A stretch of 30,070 nt of DNA. It comes from Pseudomonadota bacterium (GTDB lineage: Bacteria > Pseudomonadota > Alphaproteobacteria > Rhodospirillales > Magnetospirillaceae). Within the stretch, counting starts at the first letter, position 1; every line of letters begins with the position of its first letter. Below, in pieces: positions 1 through 10,022 of the stretch. The position numbers and the translations under genes were made by a program. The DNA lies in contig JAEXAH010000046.1 in the NCBI GenBank assembly GCA_023458315.1, forward strand, positions 1 to 30,070. Reading direction: 5' to 3'. The notes beneath the pieces were generated by a model. That model did no database searches. It was not told the DNA's origin and worked only from the letters and a program-made list of their open reading frames with translations.

Positions 1-127
1 CCACCAGCCGGGGCAGCAGGGTTTCGATCAGGCCGAGGGCGGTGCGGCGCAGACGCTTGCCGCTGCGCCGCCCATAGAACCGCGGACGCTCGGGCGCCGG
101 GTCACGGTTTTCGCCCTCGGTGCCCAT
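1..127 (-). CDS. trmB: tRNA (guanine-N7-)-methyltransferase, N-terminal part (cut by window edge)
   Basis: TrmB makes 7-methylguanosine at position 46 of tRNA using SAM. Only the first 42 codons are present, because the gene runs off the left edge. The visible N-terminus ends with an RFYGRRSGKRLR stretch followed by an ETLLPRL segment, which is the typical opening of alphaproteobacterial TrmB before the methyltransferase fold. The ATG (127-125) overlaps the metK stop codon by one base (TGATG), so the two are translationally coupled, with the SAM synthase directly upstream of a SAM-using enzyme. The methyltransferase domain is not visible, so the assignment rests on this N-terminal motif and on the metK neighbourhood. 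Confidence 0.8.
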   Translation of the reverse strand, partial: MGTEGENRDPAPERPRFYGRRSGKRLRRTALGLIETLLPRLV

Positions 128-1299
128 CACGCACCGAACGCGCGCTTGAGCTGGTCCACCAGGTCCAGCTTTTCCCACGAGAAGCCGCCGTCGGCGTCGG
201 GATGACGGCCGAAATGGCCATAGGCGGCGGTGCGGGCATAGATGGGCTTGTTCAGGCCCAGATGGGTGCGGATGCCGCGCGGGCTGAGGTCCATCAGCTC
301 TTGCAGCACGGCGGACAGCTTGTCCTCGTCCACCTTGCCGGTGCCGTAGGTGTCCACATAGACCGACAGCGGCTTGGACACGCCGATGGCGTAGGACAAC
401 TGAATGACGCAGCGATCGGCCAGACCGGCGCCGACCACGTTCTTGGCCAGATAGCGCGAGGCATAGGCGGCCGAACGGTCGACCTTGGTCGGGTCCTTGC
501 CCGAGAAGGCGCCGCCGCCATGCGGCGCGGCACCGCCGTAAGTGTCGACGATGATCTTGCGGCCGGTCAGGCCGCAATCGCCGTCGGGACCGCCGATGAC
601 GAAACGGCCGGTCGGGTTGACGTAGAACGTCTCCTCGGGGCACATCCAGCCTTCGGGCAGCACGTTCAGCACATGCGGGCGCACGATCTCCAGCACGTCC
701 TTCTGCGACAGGCTGGCGTCATGCTGGGTGGAAACCACCACCGAGGTGGCGCGCACCGGCTTGCCGTCGCGGTATTCCAGCGTGACCTGGGACTTGCTGT
801 CCGGGCCCAGCAGCGGCTCGGCGCCGGAATGGCGGGCTTCGGCCAGGCTCTTCAGGATTTCGTGGGAATAGAAGATCGGCGCGGGCATCAGCACCGGGGT
901 TTCGTTGCAGGCATAGCCGAACATGATGCCCTGGTCGCCCGCGCCCTCGTCCTTTTCGCCCGCGGCATCGACGCCGACGGCGATGTCGGCCGATTGCTGG
1001 TGGACGTGGCACTGCACCTGGGCGTTCTTCCAGTGGAAGCCGTCCTGCTCGTAGCCGATGTCGCGCACCGCCTTGCGGGCGATTTCTTCCATCAGCGCCG
1101 GCGTGACCGAGGCCGGGCCGCGCACTTCACCCGCCATGACGATCAGGTTGGTGGTGCACAGGGTTTCGACGGCGACGCGCGACTGCGGGTCGGCGGCCAG
1201 GAACGCATCGACGATGGCGTCGGAAATACGGTCGGAAACCTTGTCGGGATGACCTTCGGACACCGATTCCGAGGTGAACAGGTAATTCTTCTTCGACAC
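127..1299 (-). CDS. metK: S-adenosylmethionine synthetase
   Basis: MetK makes S-adenosylmethionine from methionine and ATP in the cytoplasm. The protein is 390 aa, the usual length. It has the ATP-binding GHPDK motif at residues 16-20, the central GAGDQGIMFGYA signature, and the glycine-rich GGGAFSGKDPTKVDRSAAY segment. I place the start at GTG 1299-1297, because AGGAGG lies 8 bases upstream of it. An in-frame TTG two codons earlier (1305) would be only 2 bases from that Shine-Dalgarno sequence, and an in-frame TAG lies just beyond. A SAM-II riboswitch lies about 65 bases upstream, so expression is probably repressed by its own product. trmB follows with a one-base overlap. Confidence 0.97.
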   Translation of the reverse strand: MSKKNYLFTSESVSEGHPDKVSDRISDAIVDAFLAADPQSRVAVETLCTTNLIVMAGEVRGPASVTPALMEEIARKAVRDIGYEQDGFHWKNAQVQCHVHQQSADIAVGVDAAGEKDEGAGDQGIMFGYACNETPVLMPAPIFYSHEILKSLAEARHSGAEPLLGPDSKSQVTLEYRDGKPVRATSVVVSTQHDASLSQKDVLEIVRPHVLNVLPEGWMCPEETFYVNPTGRFVIGGPDGDCGLTGRKIIVDTYGGAAPHGGGAFSGKDPTKVDRSAAYASRYLAKNVVGAGLADRCVIQLSYAIGVSKPLSVYVDTYGTGKVDEDKLSAVLQELMDLSPRGIRTHLGLNKPIYARTAAYGHFGRHPDADGGFSWEKLDLVDQLKRAFGA

Positions 1300-1365
1300 G
1301 GGCAAGCCCTCCTAGTGCCTATTGCGGACCAGGGGCATCAATGGTCAATGCGGCGCCATCGTGAT

Positions 1366-1420
1366 GCACCCACTTAGCCGGTGTTTAGCGTGGCGGCAAG
1401 CGGTCACAAATCTCCACGGG
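1366..1420 (-). promoter_or_regulatory. SAM-II riboswitch in the metK leader
   Basis: Read on the minus strand, this stretch has the SAM-II signatures in order. P1 is CGUGG (1418-1414) paired with CCACG (1393-1389). Its loop contains GAUUU (1412-1408), a CCG and UUGC (1399-1396). After P1 come UAAAC and GCUAA (1378-1374), then GUGGG. UUGC and GCUA can pair as the pseudoknot, as in the known alphaproteobacterial SAM-II structure. SAM-II elements sense SAM and repress methionine/SAM genes in alphaproteobacteria, which fits metK downstream. The metK Shine-Dalgarno is about 60 bases past the element rather than fused to it, so the expression platform is not obvious. This is recognition by eye; a covariance-model score was not computed. 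Confidence 0.85.
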
Positions 1421-1584
1421 AGCGGTCGCGCGGACCTCTCCAGGGCTGACCTTGTGGCAGGGGGGACCAACCGCCGTCAAGCCCAAACAAAAAAGGTTCT
1501 TTGCCGCTTTGGGGATCAACGCGCGCCGATGGCGGACATTGCCTCCTTCCGGCAGCACGATTCCCGGCGATGCGCGATGCCCGC
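1421..1584 (-). other. metK upstream region between riboswitch and typA terminator
   Basis: This is the upstream part of the only gene-free stretch over 300 bases (1300-1636). I see no credible coding frame here. On the minus strand TTGACG (1480-1475) could be a -35 element, but the hexamer 17-18 bases downstream (CCACAA or CACAAG) is a poor -10. The metK promoter is probably in this interval but is not pinned down. The remainder of the gap holds the SAM-II element, the metK Shine-Dalgarno and the typA terminator. Confidence 0.35.
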
Positions 1585-1612
1585 AAAGAAAAAGGCGCCT
1601 TGCGGCGCCTTT
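1585..1612 (-). terminator. Rho-independent terminator of typA
   Basis: On the minus strand, AAAGGCGCC and GGCGCCTTT form a 9-bp stem closed by a GCAA (GNRA) tetraloop. The RNA then runs into TTTCTTT. The hairpin starts about 24 bases after the typA stop codon, so it ends the kinase-typA transcript before metK. Confidence 0.85.
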
Positions 1613-1636
1613 TCCGTGAACCCCGAGAGGAGGGCC

Positions 1637-3457
1637 TTACGCGTCCTTGGCGGCGCGCTCGGCCTTCTTGCGTTCGTTCGGGTCGCGCAGACGCTTGCGC
1701 AGGCGGATGGACTTGGGGGTCACTTCCACCAGTTCGTCGTCCTGAATGTAGGCGATGGCCTGTTCCAGGCTCATCTTGCGCGGGGTGGTCAGGCGCACCG
1801 CCTCGTCCTTGCCCGAGGCGCGGACGTTGGTCAGCTGCTTGCCCTTGAGGCAGTTGACCTCGAGGTCGTTGCCGCGCGAGTGCTCGCCGATGATCATGCC
1901 TTCATAGACCTTGACGCCGCCGCCGATGAACAGCGGGCCGCGATCTTCCAGGTTCCACAGGGCATAAGTCACCGAATCGCCACCGGCGTTCGAGATCAGC
2001 ACGCCGTTGCGGCGGCCCTCGATCGGACCCTTATAGGGGGCATAGCCGTGGAACACGCGGTTCATCAGGCCGGTGCCGCGGGTATCGGTCAGGAACTCGC
2101 CGTGATAGCCGATCAGGCCGCGCGACGGCGCCAGGAAGGTGACGCGGACCTTGCCGGCACCCGACGGGCGCATGCCGGTCAGCTCGGCCTTGCGCAGCGT
2201 CATCTTCTCGACGACGGCGCCCGAGAATTCCTCGTCCACGTCGATGAAGACTTCCTCGATGGGCTCCAGGCGCTGGCCGTTCTCGTCGGTCTGGAACAGC
2301 ACGCGCGGACGCGACACCGACAGTTCGAAGCCTTCGCGGCGCATGGTTTCGATCAGCACGCCCAACTGAAGTTCGCCACGACCGGCCACTTCGAAGGCGT
2401 CACGGCTGTCCTGCTCGGTGATGCGGATGGCGACGTTGGATTCCGCTTCGCGCATCAGGCGGGCGCCGATGACGCGCGACGTGACCTTGTCGCCCTCGGT
2501 CCCGGCCAGCGGGCTGTCGTTGACCGAGAAGATCATGGCCAGGGTCGGCGGGTCGATGGGCTGGGCCTTCAGCGGCTCGTTGACTTCCAGGGCACACAGG
2601 GTGTCGGCCACGGTCGGCTTGGTCATGCCCGAGATGCAGACGATGTCGCCCGCTTCGGCCTGCTCCACCGGCACGCGCTCGATGCCGCGGAACGCCAGGA
2701 TCTTGGCGGCACGGAAGTTCTCGATCAGGTTGCCTTCACGGTCCAGGCCCTTGATCGCCTGGTTGGTCTTGACCACGCCGGTGTGGATGCGGCCGGTCAG
2801 GATGCGGCCCAGATAGGGGTCGGCCTCCAGGGTGGTGGCCAGCATGCTGAACGGCTTGTCCAGATCACGGGTCGGCGGCGGCACATGGCGCACGATCAGG
2901 TCGAACAGCGCCGACAGGTCCTTGCGCGGGCCTTCCAGCGAATCGTCGGCCCAGCCGTCGCGGCCGACCGCGAACATGGTCGGGAAGTCCAACTGGTCGT
3001 CATTGGCGTCCAGGGCGGCGAACAGGTCGAAGCATTCGTCGTGCACTTCGTGCGGGCGGGCGTCGCCGCGATCCACCTTGTTGACGACGACGATGGGGCG
3101 CAGGCCCAGGCCCAGCGCCTTGCCGGTGACGAACTTGGTCTGGGGCATGGGGCCTTCGGCCGCGTCCACCAGCACCACCACGCCATCGACCATGGACAGG
3201 ATGCGCTCGACCTCGCCGCCGAAATCGGCGTGGCCGGGGGTGTCGACGATGTTGATGCGGATGCCCTTCCATTCGACCGAGGTGCACTTGGCCAGAATGG
3301 TGATGCCGCGTTCCTTTTCCAGATCGTTGGAATCCATCACGCGCTCAGCGACCTGCTGATTTTCGCGGAAGGTGCCGGACTGTCGGAGCATGGCGTCGAC
3401 CAGGGTGGTCTTGCCATGGTCGACGTGGGCGATGATGGCGATATTTCGGAGTTCCAT
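1637..3457 (-). CDS. typA: Translational GTPase TypA/BipA
   Basis: TypA (BipA) is a ribosome-binding GTPase of the EF-G/LepA class, involved in ribosome assembly and stress or low-temperature growth. The 606-aa length is normal. The G1 loop AHVDHGKT is at residues 10-17, the G3 motif DTPGH at 73-77, and NKVD at 126-129. The GTPase domain is followed by the expected beta-barrel and EF-G-like domains, and the C-terminus is rich in Lys and Arg. The ATG start lies 12 bases after the stop codon of the upstream kinase, with only a weak Shine-Dalgarno (GCCCCTC precedes it). It is therefore probably co-transcribed from the promoter near 4570-4596 and ends at the terminator at 1585-1612. Confidence 0.97.
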   Translation of the reverse strand: MELRNIAIIAHVDHGKTTLVDAMLRQSGTFRENQQVAERVMDSNDLEKERGITILAKCTSVEWKGIRINIVDTPGHADFGGEVERILSMVDGVVVLVDAAEGPMPQTKFVTGKALGLGLRPIVVVNKVDRGDARPHEVHDECFDLFAALDANDDQLDFPTMFAVGRDGWADDSLEGPRKDLSALFDLIVRHVPPPTRDLDKPFSMLATTLEADPYLGRILTGRIHTGVVKTNQAIKGLDREGNLIENFRAAKILAFRGIERVPVEQAEAGDIVCISGMTKPTVADTLCALEVNEPLKAQPIDPPTLAMIFSVNDSPLAGTEGDKVTSRVIGARLMREAESNVAIRITEQDSRDAFEVAGRGELQLGVLIETMRREGFELSVSRPRVLFQTDENGQRLEPIEEVFIDVDEEFSGAVVEKMTLRKAELTGMRPSGAGKVRVTFLAPSRGLIGYHGEFLTDTRGTGLMNRVFHGYAPYKGPIEGRRNGVLISNAGGDSVTYALWNLEDRGPLFIGGGVKVYEGMIIGEHSRGNDLEVNCLKGKQLTNVRASGKDEAVRLTTPRKMSLEQAIAYIQDDELVEVTPKSIRLRKRLRDPNERKKAERAAKDA

Positions 3458-3469
3458 GAGGGGCTTTCG

Positions 3470-4492
3470 TTACGCGGTCTTGAGGGGCGAGGAAGCGAGC
3501 GGGCCGAGAATCTCGGCGGCCAGCTCGGTCAACGGGCGGTCGGGGCGGGCGCCGATATGCGAGATGATCTCGCCGGCGGCGATGCCGCCCAGCACGGCGC
3601 AGGTGGCCAGGTCACGGCCGTGGGTGAAACCGTACAGGAAACCGGCGGCGTACAGATCGCCCGCGCCGGTGGTGTCGACGACCTTGATTCCGGATTGGGC
3701 GGCGATGACGTGGACGTCGTCCTCGGTCACGACCACGCTGCCCTTGGCGCCACGGGTGATGGCGGCGACGCGGGCATGGCCGCGCACCCGGCGCACCGCC
3801 TCGTCGAAATCATCGGTCTGGTACAGCGAGGTGATCTCGGCCTCGTTGGCGAACAGGATGTCCACATGGCCGCTGACCAGATCCAGGAAGGCGTCGCGGT
3901 GGCGGCCGACACAGAACGGGTCGGACAGCGACAGGCTGACCAGGCGCCCGGCCTTGTGCGCCACGTCGGCGGCGCGCAGAAAGGCCCGCTTGGCCAGCGG
4001 CGGGTCATAAAGATAGCCTTCCAGATAGGTGACGGCAGAGGCGGCGATCACCGCTTCGTCCACATCGTCCGGGGTCAGTTCGACGCAGGCGCCCAGATAG
4101 GTCAGCATGGTGCGCTGGGCGTCGGGCGTCACCAGCACGAAGCAGCGCGCGGTGCTGGGGCCGCCGACCGCCGCCTTGGTGGGGAAATCCACGCCGGACT
4201 TGCGGATGTCGTGGCCGAACACCTGGCCAAGCTGGTCGTCCTTGACCTTGCCCATATAGGCGGCCTTGCCGCCCAGCGAGGCCACGCCGACGATGGTGTT
4301 GGCGGCCGAGCCGCCGGAACATTCGATGCCGGGGGGAATCTGTTCGTAGATGCGCTCCGCCTGCTCGGCGTCGATCAGGGTCATGACGCCCTTGGACAGG
4401 CCCAGGGTATCCAGCAGGGAATCGTCGGCATGGACCAGCACGTCCACGATCGCGTTGCCGATGCCGGCGACGTGGTATCGGGTATCCACCAT
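3470..4492 (-). CDS. PfkB-family sugar kinase, adenosine kinase-like
   Basis: This is a 340-aa ribokinase/PfkB-family kinase, probably phosphorylating adenosine or a related nucleoside or sugar. The first PfkB signature (SGGSAANTIVGVASLGGKAA) is at about residues 59-78, and the catalytic DTTGAGDLYAAGF signature at 273-285, with Asp279 of GAGD as the expected catalytic base. The pattern resembles the alphaproteobacterial proteins annotated as adenosine kinase, but the substrate is not proven by sequence. The frame is open 45 codons further upstream; I chose ATG 4492 because the PfkB fold begins right there (YHVAGIGNAIVD) and because the upstream extension contains the promoter. typA follows 12 bases downstream. 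Confidence 0.9.
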   Translation of the reverse strand: MVDTRYHVAGIGNAIVDVLVHADDSLLDTLGLSKGVMTLIDAEQAERIYEQIPPGIECSGGSAANTIVGVASLGGKAAYMGKVKDDQLGQVFGHDIRKSGVDFPTKAAVGGPSTARCFVLVTPDAQRTMLTYLGACVELTPDDVDEAVIAASAVTYLEGYLYDPPLAKRAFLRAADVAHKAGRLVSLSLSDPFCVGRHRDAFLDLVSGHVDILFANEAEITSLYQTDDFDEAVRRVRGHARVAAITRGAKGSVVVTEDDVHVIAAQSGIKVVDTTGAGDLYAAGFLYGFTHGRDLATCAVLGGIAAGEIISHIGARPDRPLTELAAEILGPLASSPLKTA

Positions 4493-4568
4493 GGTGTTTT
4501 TTCTCGTATGACTTTCGCGCGCGCGGCCGACGTCCGCGCGATTGCGACGGGCGGCCATTTGGCGGCGC

Positions 4569-4596
4569 AGTATAAACGCCGCGTCGTCGGGAACAA
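4569..4596 (-). promoter_or_regulatory. Sigma-70-type promoter for the kinase-typA operon
   Basis: On the minus strand, TTGTTC (4596-4591) and TATACT (4574-4569) are separated by 16 bases. Transcription would begin near 4562, giving a leader of about 70 bases before ATG 4492. The -10 matches the consensus at 5 of 6 positions; the -35 is weaker. Confidence 0.55.
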
Positions 4597-4683
4597 TAAA
4601 AAACGCCGTTCTTCTTGCAATCATCACGCGGGGCAGACCTGCATGGTCTTGGCGACGGCGCGGCGGCGTGGTTCAATGGCGGC

Positions 4684-5364
4684 ATGTTCTCCGCTCTGTC
4701 CAAGGCCCTGGGCCAACTTTCCGACCCCGCGCTGCGCCGCATCGTCCGGCTGGGCGTGCTGGGCGCCGTCCTGTGTTACGTGTCGCTGGTGGTGGCCATC
4801 TGGCTGACCCTGCCGCATATCCAGTTCTTCGATCTGGGCTGGGCCGACACCGGCACCGGCATCGCGCTGGGCATCGCCGCCCTGGTGCTGCCGGGCCTGT
4901 TCTTTCCGGCGCTCGTCACCACCGTCATGGGGGTGTGGCTGGACGACGTGGCCCAGGCGGTGGAAAACCGCCACTATCCCGCATTGGGCGCCGCCCGGCC
5001 GCAGGGCTGGGCCGAGATCGTGCTGGGGGCGTTGCGCTTCCTCGGCCTGACCGTGCTGATCAACCTGCTGGTGCTGCCGATCTATCTGGTGCTGCTGTTC
5101 ACCGGCTTCTCGCTGGTGCTGGCGGTGCTGGTCAACGGCTACCTGCTGGGGCGGGAATATTTCGACCTCGTGGCGGTGCGCTGGCTGGACCCGGCCCAGG
5201 CGAAAGTTTGCTACCGCAACAATCTCGGCCGGGTGTGGCTGGGCGGCATGGCCATCGCCCTGATGTTCGCGGTGCCGCTGTTCAATCTGGTGGCGCCGGT
5301 GGTGGCCACCGCTTTCATGGTTCACCTGTTCCAATCGTTGCGGAGTCAGAGAGACCTGTTATAG
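4684..5364 (+). CDS. EI24 / CysZ-like integral membrane protein
   Basis: A 226-aa hydrophobic inner-membrane protein with about four long membrane segments, at roughly residues 20-45, 55-85, 110-150 and 180-215. The segment NGYLLGREYFDLVAVR, after the third hydrophobic block, is the hallmark of the EI24 domain shared with the sulfate permease CysZ. CysZ proteins move sulfate, but alphaproteobacterial members of this length are mostly uncharacterised, so transport of sulfate is only a possibility. ATG 4684 is chosen over an in-frame ATG at 4615, because the additional 23 residues are not membrane-like and would overlap the divergent promoter region. The lipoprotein gene follows 34 bases downstream. 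Confidence 0.8.
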   Translation: MFSALSKALGQLSDPALRRIVRLGVLGAVLCYVSLVVAIWLTLPHIQFFDLGWADTGTGIALGIAALVLPGLFFPALVTTVMGVWLDDVAQAVENRHYPALGAARPQGWAEIVLGALRFLGLTVLINLLVLPIYLVLLFTGFSLVLAVLVNGYLLGREYFDLVAVRWLDPAQAKVCYRNNLGRVWLGGMAIALMFAVPLFNLVAPVVATAFMVHLFQSLRSQRDLL

Positions 5365-5398
5365 TCCGGGGATATTCCTCGCCCCGGGATTACATTCC

Positions 5399-5830
5399 AT
5401 GCGCCTCGCCCCCTTCGCCGTCCTTGCGCCGCTGGTTTTCCTTGTTGCCTGCGGCGGCGCGCCGAACCGGGCTGGCGGCACGGCGGGCACGCCCGGCGGC
5501 TTCGATCAGTTCGGTCCCGACGCCATGCGCGGCACGGCGGCCCTGCCGGGCGGCACCGGCGGCGATCCCAGCCGCCTCAAGGGCATGTCGCCGACCCAGG
5601 TGCGCGCCGTCCTGGGCAAGCCCATGTTCACCCGCCGCGACGCCCCGGCCGAAATCTGGCAATATCGCGGCCGCGTCTGCACCATCGACCTGTTCCTGTA
5701 CGACGAAGGCGGCGCCCAGACCGTGGCCCATGTGGCGGTGCGCGCCCAGCAGCCCGCCACCAACGAAAGCCAGTGCATGGGCGAACTGGTCGGCCGCGCC
5801 AGCCGCGAAGAAACCATGCCCACCAGCTGA
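5399..5830 (+). CDS. Small predicted outer-membrane or periplasmic lipoprotein
   Basis: A 143-aa protein with a typical lipoprotein signal: two charged or polar residues, a hydrophobic core, then the lipobox LVAC with the acylated cysteine at residue 18. A glycine/proline-rich linker follows. The globular part has an LKGMSPTQVRAVLGKP segment at about residues 60-75. That pattern (helix starting after a 'G-M-S/T' then 'V-LG-P') resembles the SmpA/OmlA (BamE-like) fold, but I would not call it BamE. Two later cysteines (in RVCTIDLF and SQCMGEL) could form a disulfide. It is co-directional with the EI24 gene and ends at the strong terminator at 5866-5895. Specific function unknown. Confidence 0.8.
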   Translation: MRLAPFAVLAPLVFLVACGGAPNRAGGTAGTPGGFDQFGPDAMRGTAALPGGTGGDPSRLKGMSPTQVRAVLGKPMFTRRDAPAEIWQYRGRVCTIDLFLYDEGGAQTVAHVAVRAQQPATNESQCMGELVGRASREETMPTS

Positions 5831-5865
5831 TTTTCCGTTGTCTCCTGAGTGAGCGAACAAGGCGG

Positions 5866-5895
5866 CGCCGGGGTTTTCCCCGGCGTTTCCTTTTT
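5866..5895 (+). terminator. Rho-independent terminator after the lipoprotein gene
   Basis: CGCCGGGG and CCCCGGCG form an 8-bp stem with a TTTT loop, followed by TTTCCTTTTT. It acts in the plus direction only: on the other strand no T-run follows the hairpin, so nth is not obviously terminated here. Confidence 0.9.
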
Positions 5896-5925
5896 CATAA
5901 GGCCCTCGCCGGGCGCTCCGCCCTT

Positions 5926-6561
5926 TCAGAACACCGTCTTTTCCGGCCACGCGCACAGATCGGCGACCACGCATTCCGGGCATTTCGGCTTGCGGGCGGT
6001 GCAGGTGTAGCGGCCGTGCAGGATCAGGTAGTGGTGGGCGTCGCGGCCCCAGCGGGCCGGGGTGGCGGCCAGCAATCCCTCCTCGACCGCCAGCGGCGTC
6101 TTGCCGGGGGCCAGGCCGGTGCGGTTGCCGACGCGGAAGCAATGGGTGTCCACGGCGATGGTCGGCTCGCCGAAGGCGACGTTCAGCACCACATTGGCGG
6201 TCTTGCGGCCGACGCCGGGCAGCGCCTCCAACGCGGCGCGGTCGCGCGGCACTTCGCCGCCGTGCTGGCGTTCCAGGATGTCCGACAGGGCGATGACGTT
6301 CTTGGCCTTGGTCTTGAACAGGCCGATGGTGCGGATGGCCTCGCGCAGCCGCTCCTCACCCAATTCCAGCATCTGGCGCGGCGTGGTGACGCGGGCGAAC
6401 AGCGGCCCGGTCGCCTTGTTGACGCCGATGTCGGTGGCCTGGGCCGACAGCACCACCGCCACCAGCAGGGTATAGGGGTTGACGTAATCCAGCTCGCTTT
6501 TCGGGTTGGGCATGCGCGCCGCAAGGCGGGCATAGAACTGGTCGACCTGGGCGGGGGTCAT
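5926..6561 (-). CDS. nth: Endonuclease III (DNA glycosylase/AP lyase)
   Basis: Nth removes oxidised pyrimidines in base excision repair and cuts the abasic site. The protein is 211 aa, the family norm. The helix-hairpin-helix LPGVGRKTANVV at residues 114-125 carries the catalytic Lys120, and the catalytic Asp138 lies in VDTH. The [4Fe-4S] cluster ligands are Cys187, Cys194, Cys197 and Cys203 (C-x6-C-x2-C-x5-C). ATG 6561 has a GAGG Shine-Dalgarno 7 bases upstream. The frame stays open a long way upstream, but that part overlaps the dnaK promoter and coding region in antisense and is not real. It is divergent from dnaK. Confidence 0.96.
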   Translation of the reverse strand: MTPAQVDQFYARLAARMPNPKSELDYVNPYTLLVAVVLSAQATDIGVNKATGPLFARVTTPRQMLELGEERLREAIRTIGLFKTKAKNVIALSDILERQHGGEVPRDRAALEALPGVGRKTANVVLNVAFGEPTIAVDTHCFRVGNRTGLAPGKTPLAVEEGLLAATPARWGRDAHHYLILHGRYTCTARKPKCPECVVADLCAWPEKTVF

Positions 6562-6675
6562 GGCGGAACCTCGGCGGCGGAAAGGGAATTCGGCCCCGGG
6601 ATCATGCCCGGCATGGCGCCGTTCCGCCAGCGCGCGGTGATTGCGCGGCGCGATCATGCGCGAAACCGCATCCCC

Positions 6676-6706
6676 CTTGTTGCGGCCTGCCAACCCCACC
6701 CTATAT
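6676..6706 (+). promoter_or_regulatory. Probable heat-shock (RpoH-like) promoter of dnaK
   Basis: CTTGTTG (6676-6682) and CCCTATAT (6699-6706), separated by 16 bases, match the RpoH pattern CTTGAAA / CCCCATNT with one mismatch in the -10. A sigma-70 reading (TTGTTG, 19 bases, TATATA) is also possible. The site leaves an untranslated leader of about 115 bases containing a small CCCC/GGGG hairpin (near 6756-6766). No CIRCE element is visible. Confidence 0.5.
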
Positions 6707-6832
6707 AACCGCCGAGTGGCGCTGAACGCGCCCGCGAGTTTCGTTGATCCATTTTTCCCCGAGGGGGTTTCGGCGGTTGCCGCATTGCCCTGACAGGACC
6801 GCCGGGACCGGCCGCATCGACAAGAGGAAGAC

Positions 6833-8755
<1,923 letters not shown>

Positions 8756-8781
8756 GCCCCGACGGTCGTGACCGACAGCCG

Positions 8782-8811
8782 CCGCCCCGGGGAAAGCCTT
8801 TCCCGGGGCGG
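8782..8811 (+). other. Strong hairpin between dnaK and dnaJ
   Basis: CCGCCCCGGG followed by GAAA pairs with TTTC followed by CCGGGGCGG, giving a stem of about 12-13 bp with one bulged G and a small loop. No T-run follows, so it is not a classical terminator. It may stabilise the 3' end of a processed dnaK message or reduce read-through, so that dnaJ is made at a lower level than dnaK. Confidence 0.6.
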
Positions 8812-8860
8812 TCGGCCATCTAACCCCTGACTGGCCATCCCCTGACAGGCATGTAATGGC

Positions 8861-10018
8861 ATGAGCAAGCGCGACTATTACGAGGTTCTCGGCTGTGACC
8901 GCAACGCGTCGGCCGACGACCTGAAAAAGGCCTACCGCAAGCTGGCCATGCAGTACCATCCGGACCGCAATCCGGATGACGAAACCGCTTCGGACAAGTT
9001 CAAGGAACTGAACGAAGCCTATGACGTGCTGAAGGACGAACAGAAGCGCGCCGCCTATGACCGCTTCGGCCATGCCGCCTTTGACGGCGGCGGGCGCGGC
9101 GGCGGCGGCTTCGCCGATTTCGGCTTCGGCGGCGGCGGTGGCGGCGGCGGGTTCTCGGATCTGTTCGAGGAAATGTTCGGCGATTTCATGGGCGGCGGCC
9201 GTCGCGGCCAAAGCTCGGGGCGCGGCGCCGATCTGCGCTTCAACATGGAAATCAGCCTGGAAGACGCCTTCGCGGGCAAGACCGCCACGGTCACTGTCCC
9301 GTCCTCGGCGCCGTGCGACACCTGCAACGGCACCGGCGGCAAGGACGGCAGCCAGCCCGTCACCTGCTCGACCTGCCACGGCCACGGCAAGGTGCGCATG
9401 CAGCAGGGCTTCTTCACCGTCGAACGCACCTGCCCGACCTGCCAGGGCCAGGGCCGCGTCATCAAGGACCCGTGCAAGGTGTGCGGCGGCCAGGGCCGCG
9501 TGCGCAAGGACAAGACCCTTCAGGTCCAGGTTCCGGCCGGTGTCGAGGACGGCACCCGTATCCGCCTGTCCGGCGAGGGCGAGGCGGGCATGCGCGGCGC
9601 GCCGCCCGGCGATCTCTATATCTTCCTGACCGTGGCGCAGCACCGGCTGTTCCAGCGCGACGGCGCCAACATCTACGTGCGGGTGCCGATCCCCATGGTC
9701 ACGGCGGCGCTGGGCGGCACCATCGACGTGCCGACCATCGAAGGCAAGCTGACCAAGGTGACGATCCCACCCGGCACCCAGACCGGCAACCAGTTCCGCC
9801 TGAAGGGCAAGGGCATGAGCGTCCTGCGCAGCCCGGCGCGTGGCGACATGTTCATCCAGGCCACGGTGGAAACCCCGGTCAACCTGACCAAACGCCAGGA
9901 AGAATTGCTGCGCGAGTTCGAATCGGCTGGCGACAACGCCGACGGCAAGCACAACAGCCCGGAAAGCCGCGGTTTCTTCGACAAGGTCAAGGAACTGTGG
10001 AAGGATTTGACCGAGTAG
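8861..10018 (+). CDS. dnaJ: Chaperone protein DnaJ (Hsp40, type I)
   Basis: DnaJ delivers substrates to DnaK and stimulates its ATPase. The 385-aa protein has all type I parts. The J domain has HPD at residues 33-35, and a Gly/Phe-rich segment spans about 75-115. Four zinc-binding CxxCxGxG repeats begin at residues 152 (CDTCNGTG), 169 (CSTCHGHG), 191 (CPTCQGQG) and 205 (CKVCGGQG). The C-terminal substrate-binding domains follow. The ATG at 8861 is preceded by ACAGG about 11 bases upstream. Normally dapB or another housekeeping gene would follow; here a toxin-antitoxin module starts 60 bases downstream. Confidence 0.98.
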   Translation: MSKRDYYEVLGCDRNASADDLKKAYRKLAMQYHPDRNPDDETASDKFKELNEAYDVLKDEQKRAAYDRFGHAAFDGGGRGGGGFADFGFGGGGGGGGFSDLFEEMFGDFMGGGRRGQSSGRGADLRFNMEISLEDAFAGKTATVTVPSSAPCDTCNGTGGKDGSQPVTCSTCHGHGKVRMQQGFFTVERTCPTCQGQGRVIKDPCKVCGGQGRVRKDKTLQVQVPAGVEDGTRIRLSGEGEAGMRGAPPGDLYIFLTVAQHRLFQRDGANIYVRVPIPMVTAALGGTIDVPTIEGKLTKVTIPPGTQTGNQFRLKGKGMSVLRSPARGDMFIQATVETPVNLTKRQEELLREFESAGDNADGKHNSPESRGFFDKVKELWKDLTE

Positions 10019-10022
10019 CACC

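Noticed and set aside
1322..4807. 1161-codon open frame on the plus strand, opposite typA and the kinase
   Set aside because: Antisense shadow of two conserved genes; runs through the riboswitch and a terminator.
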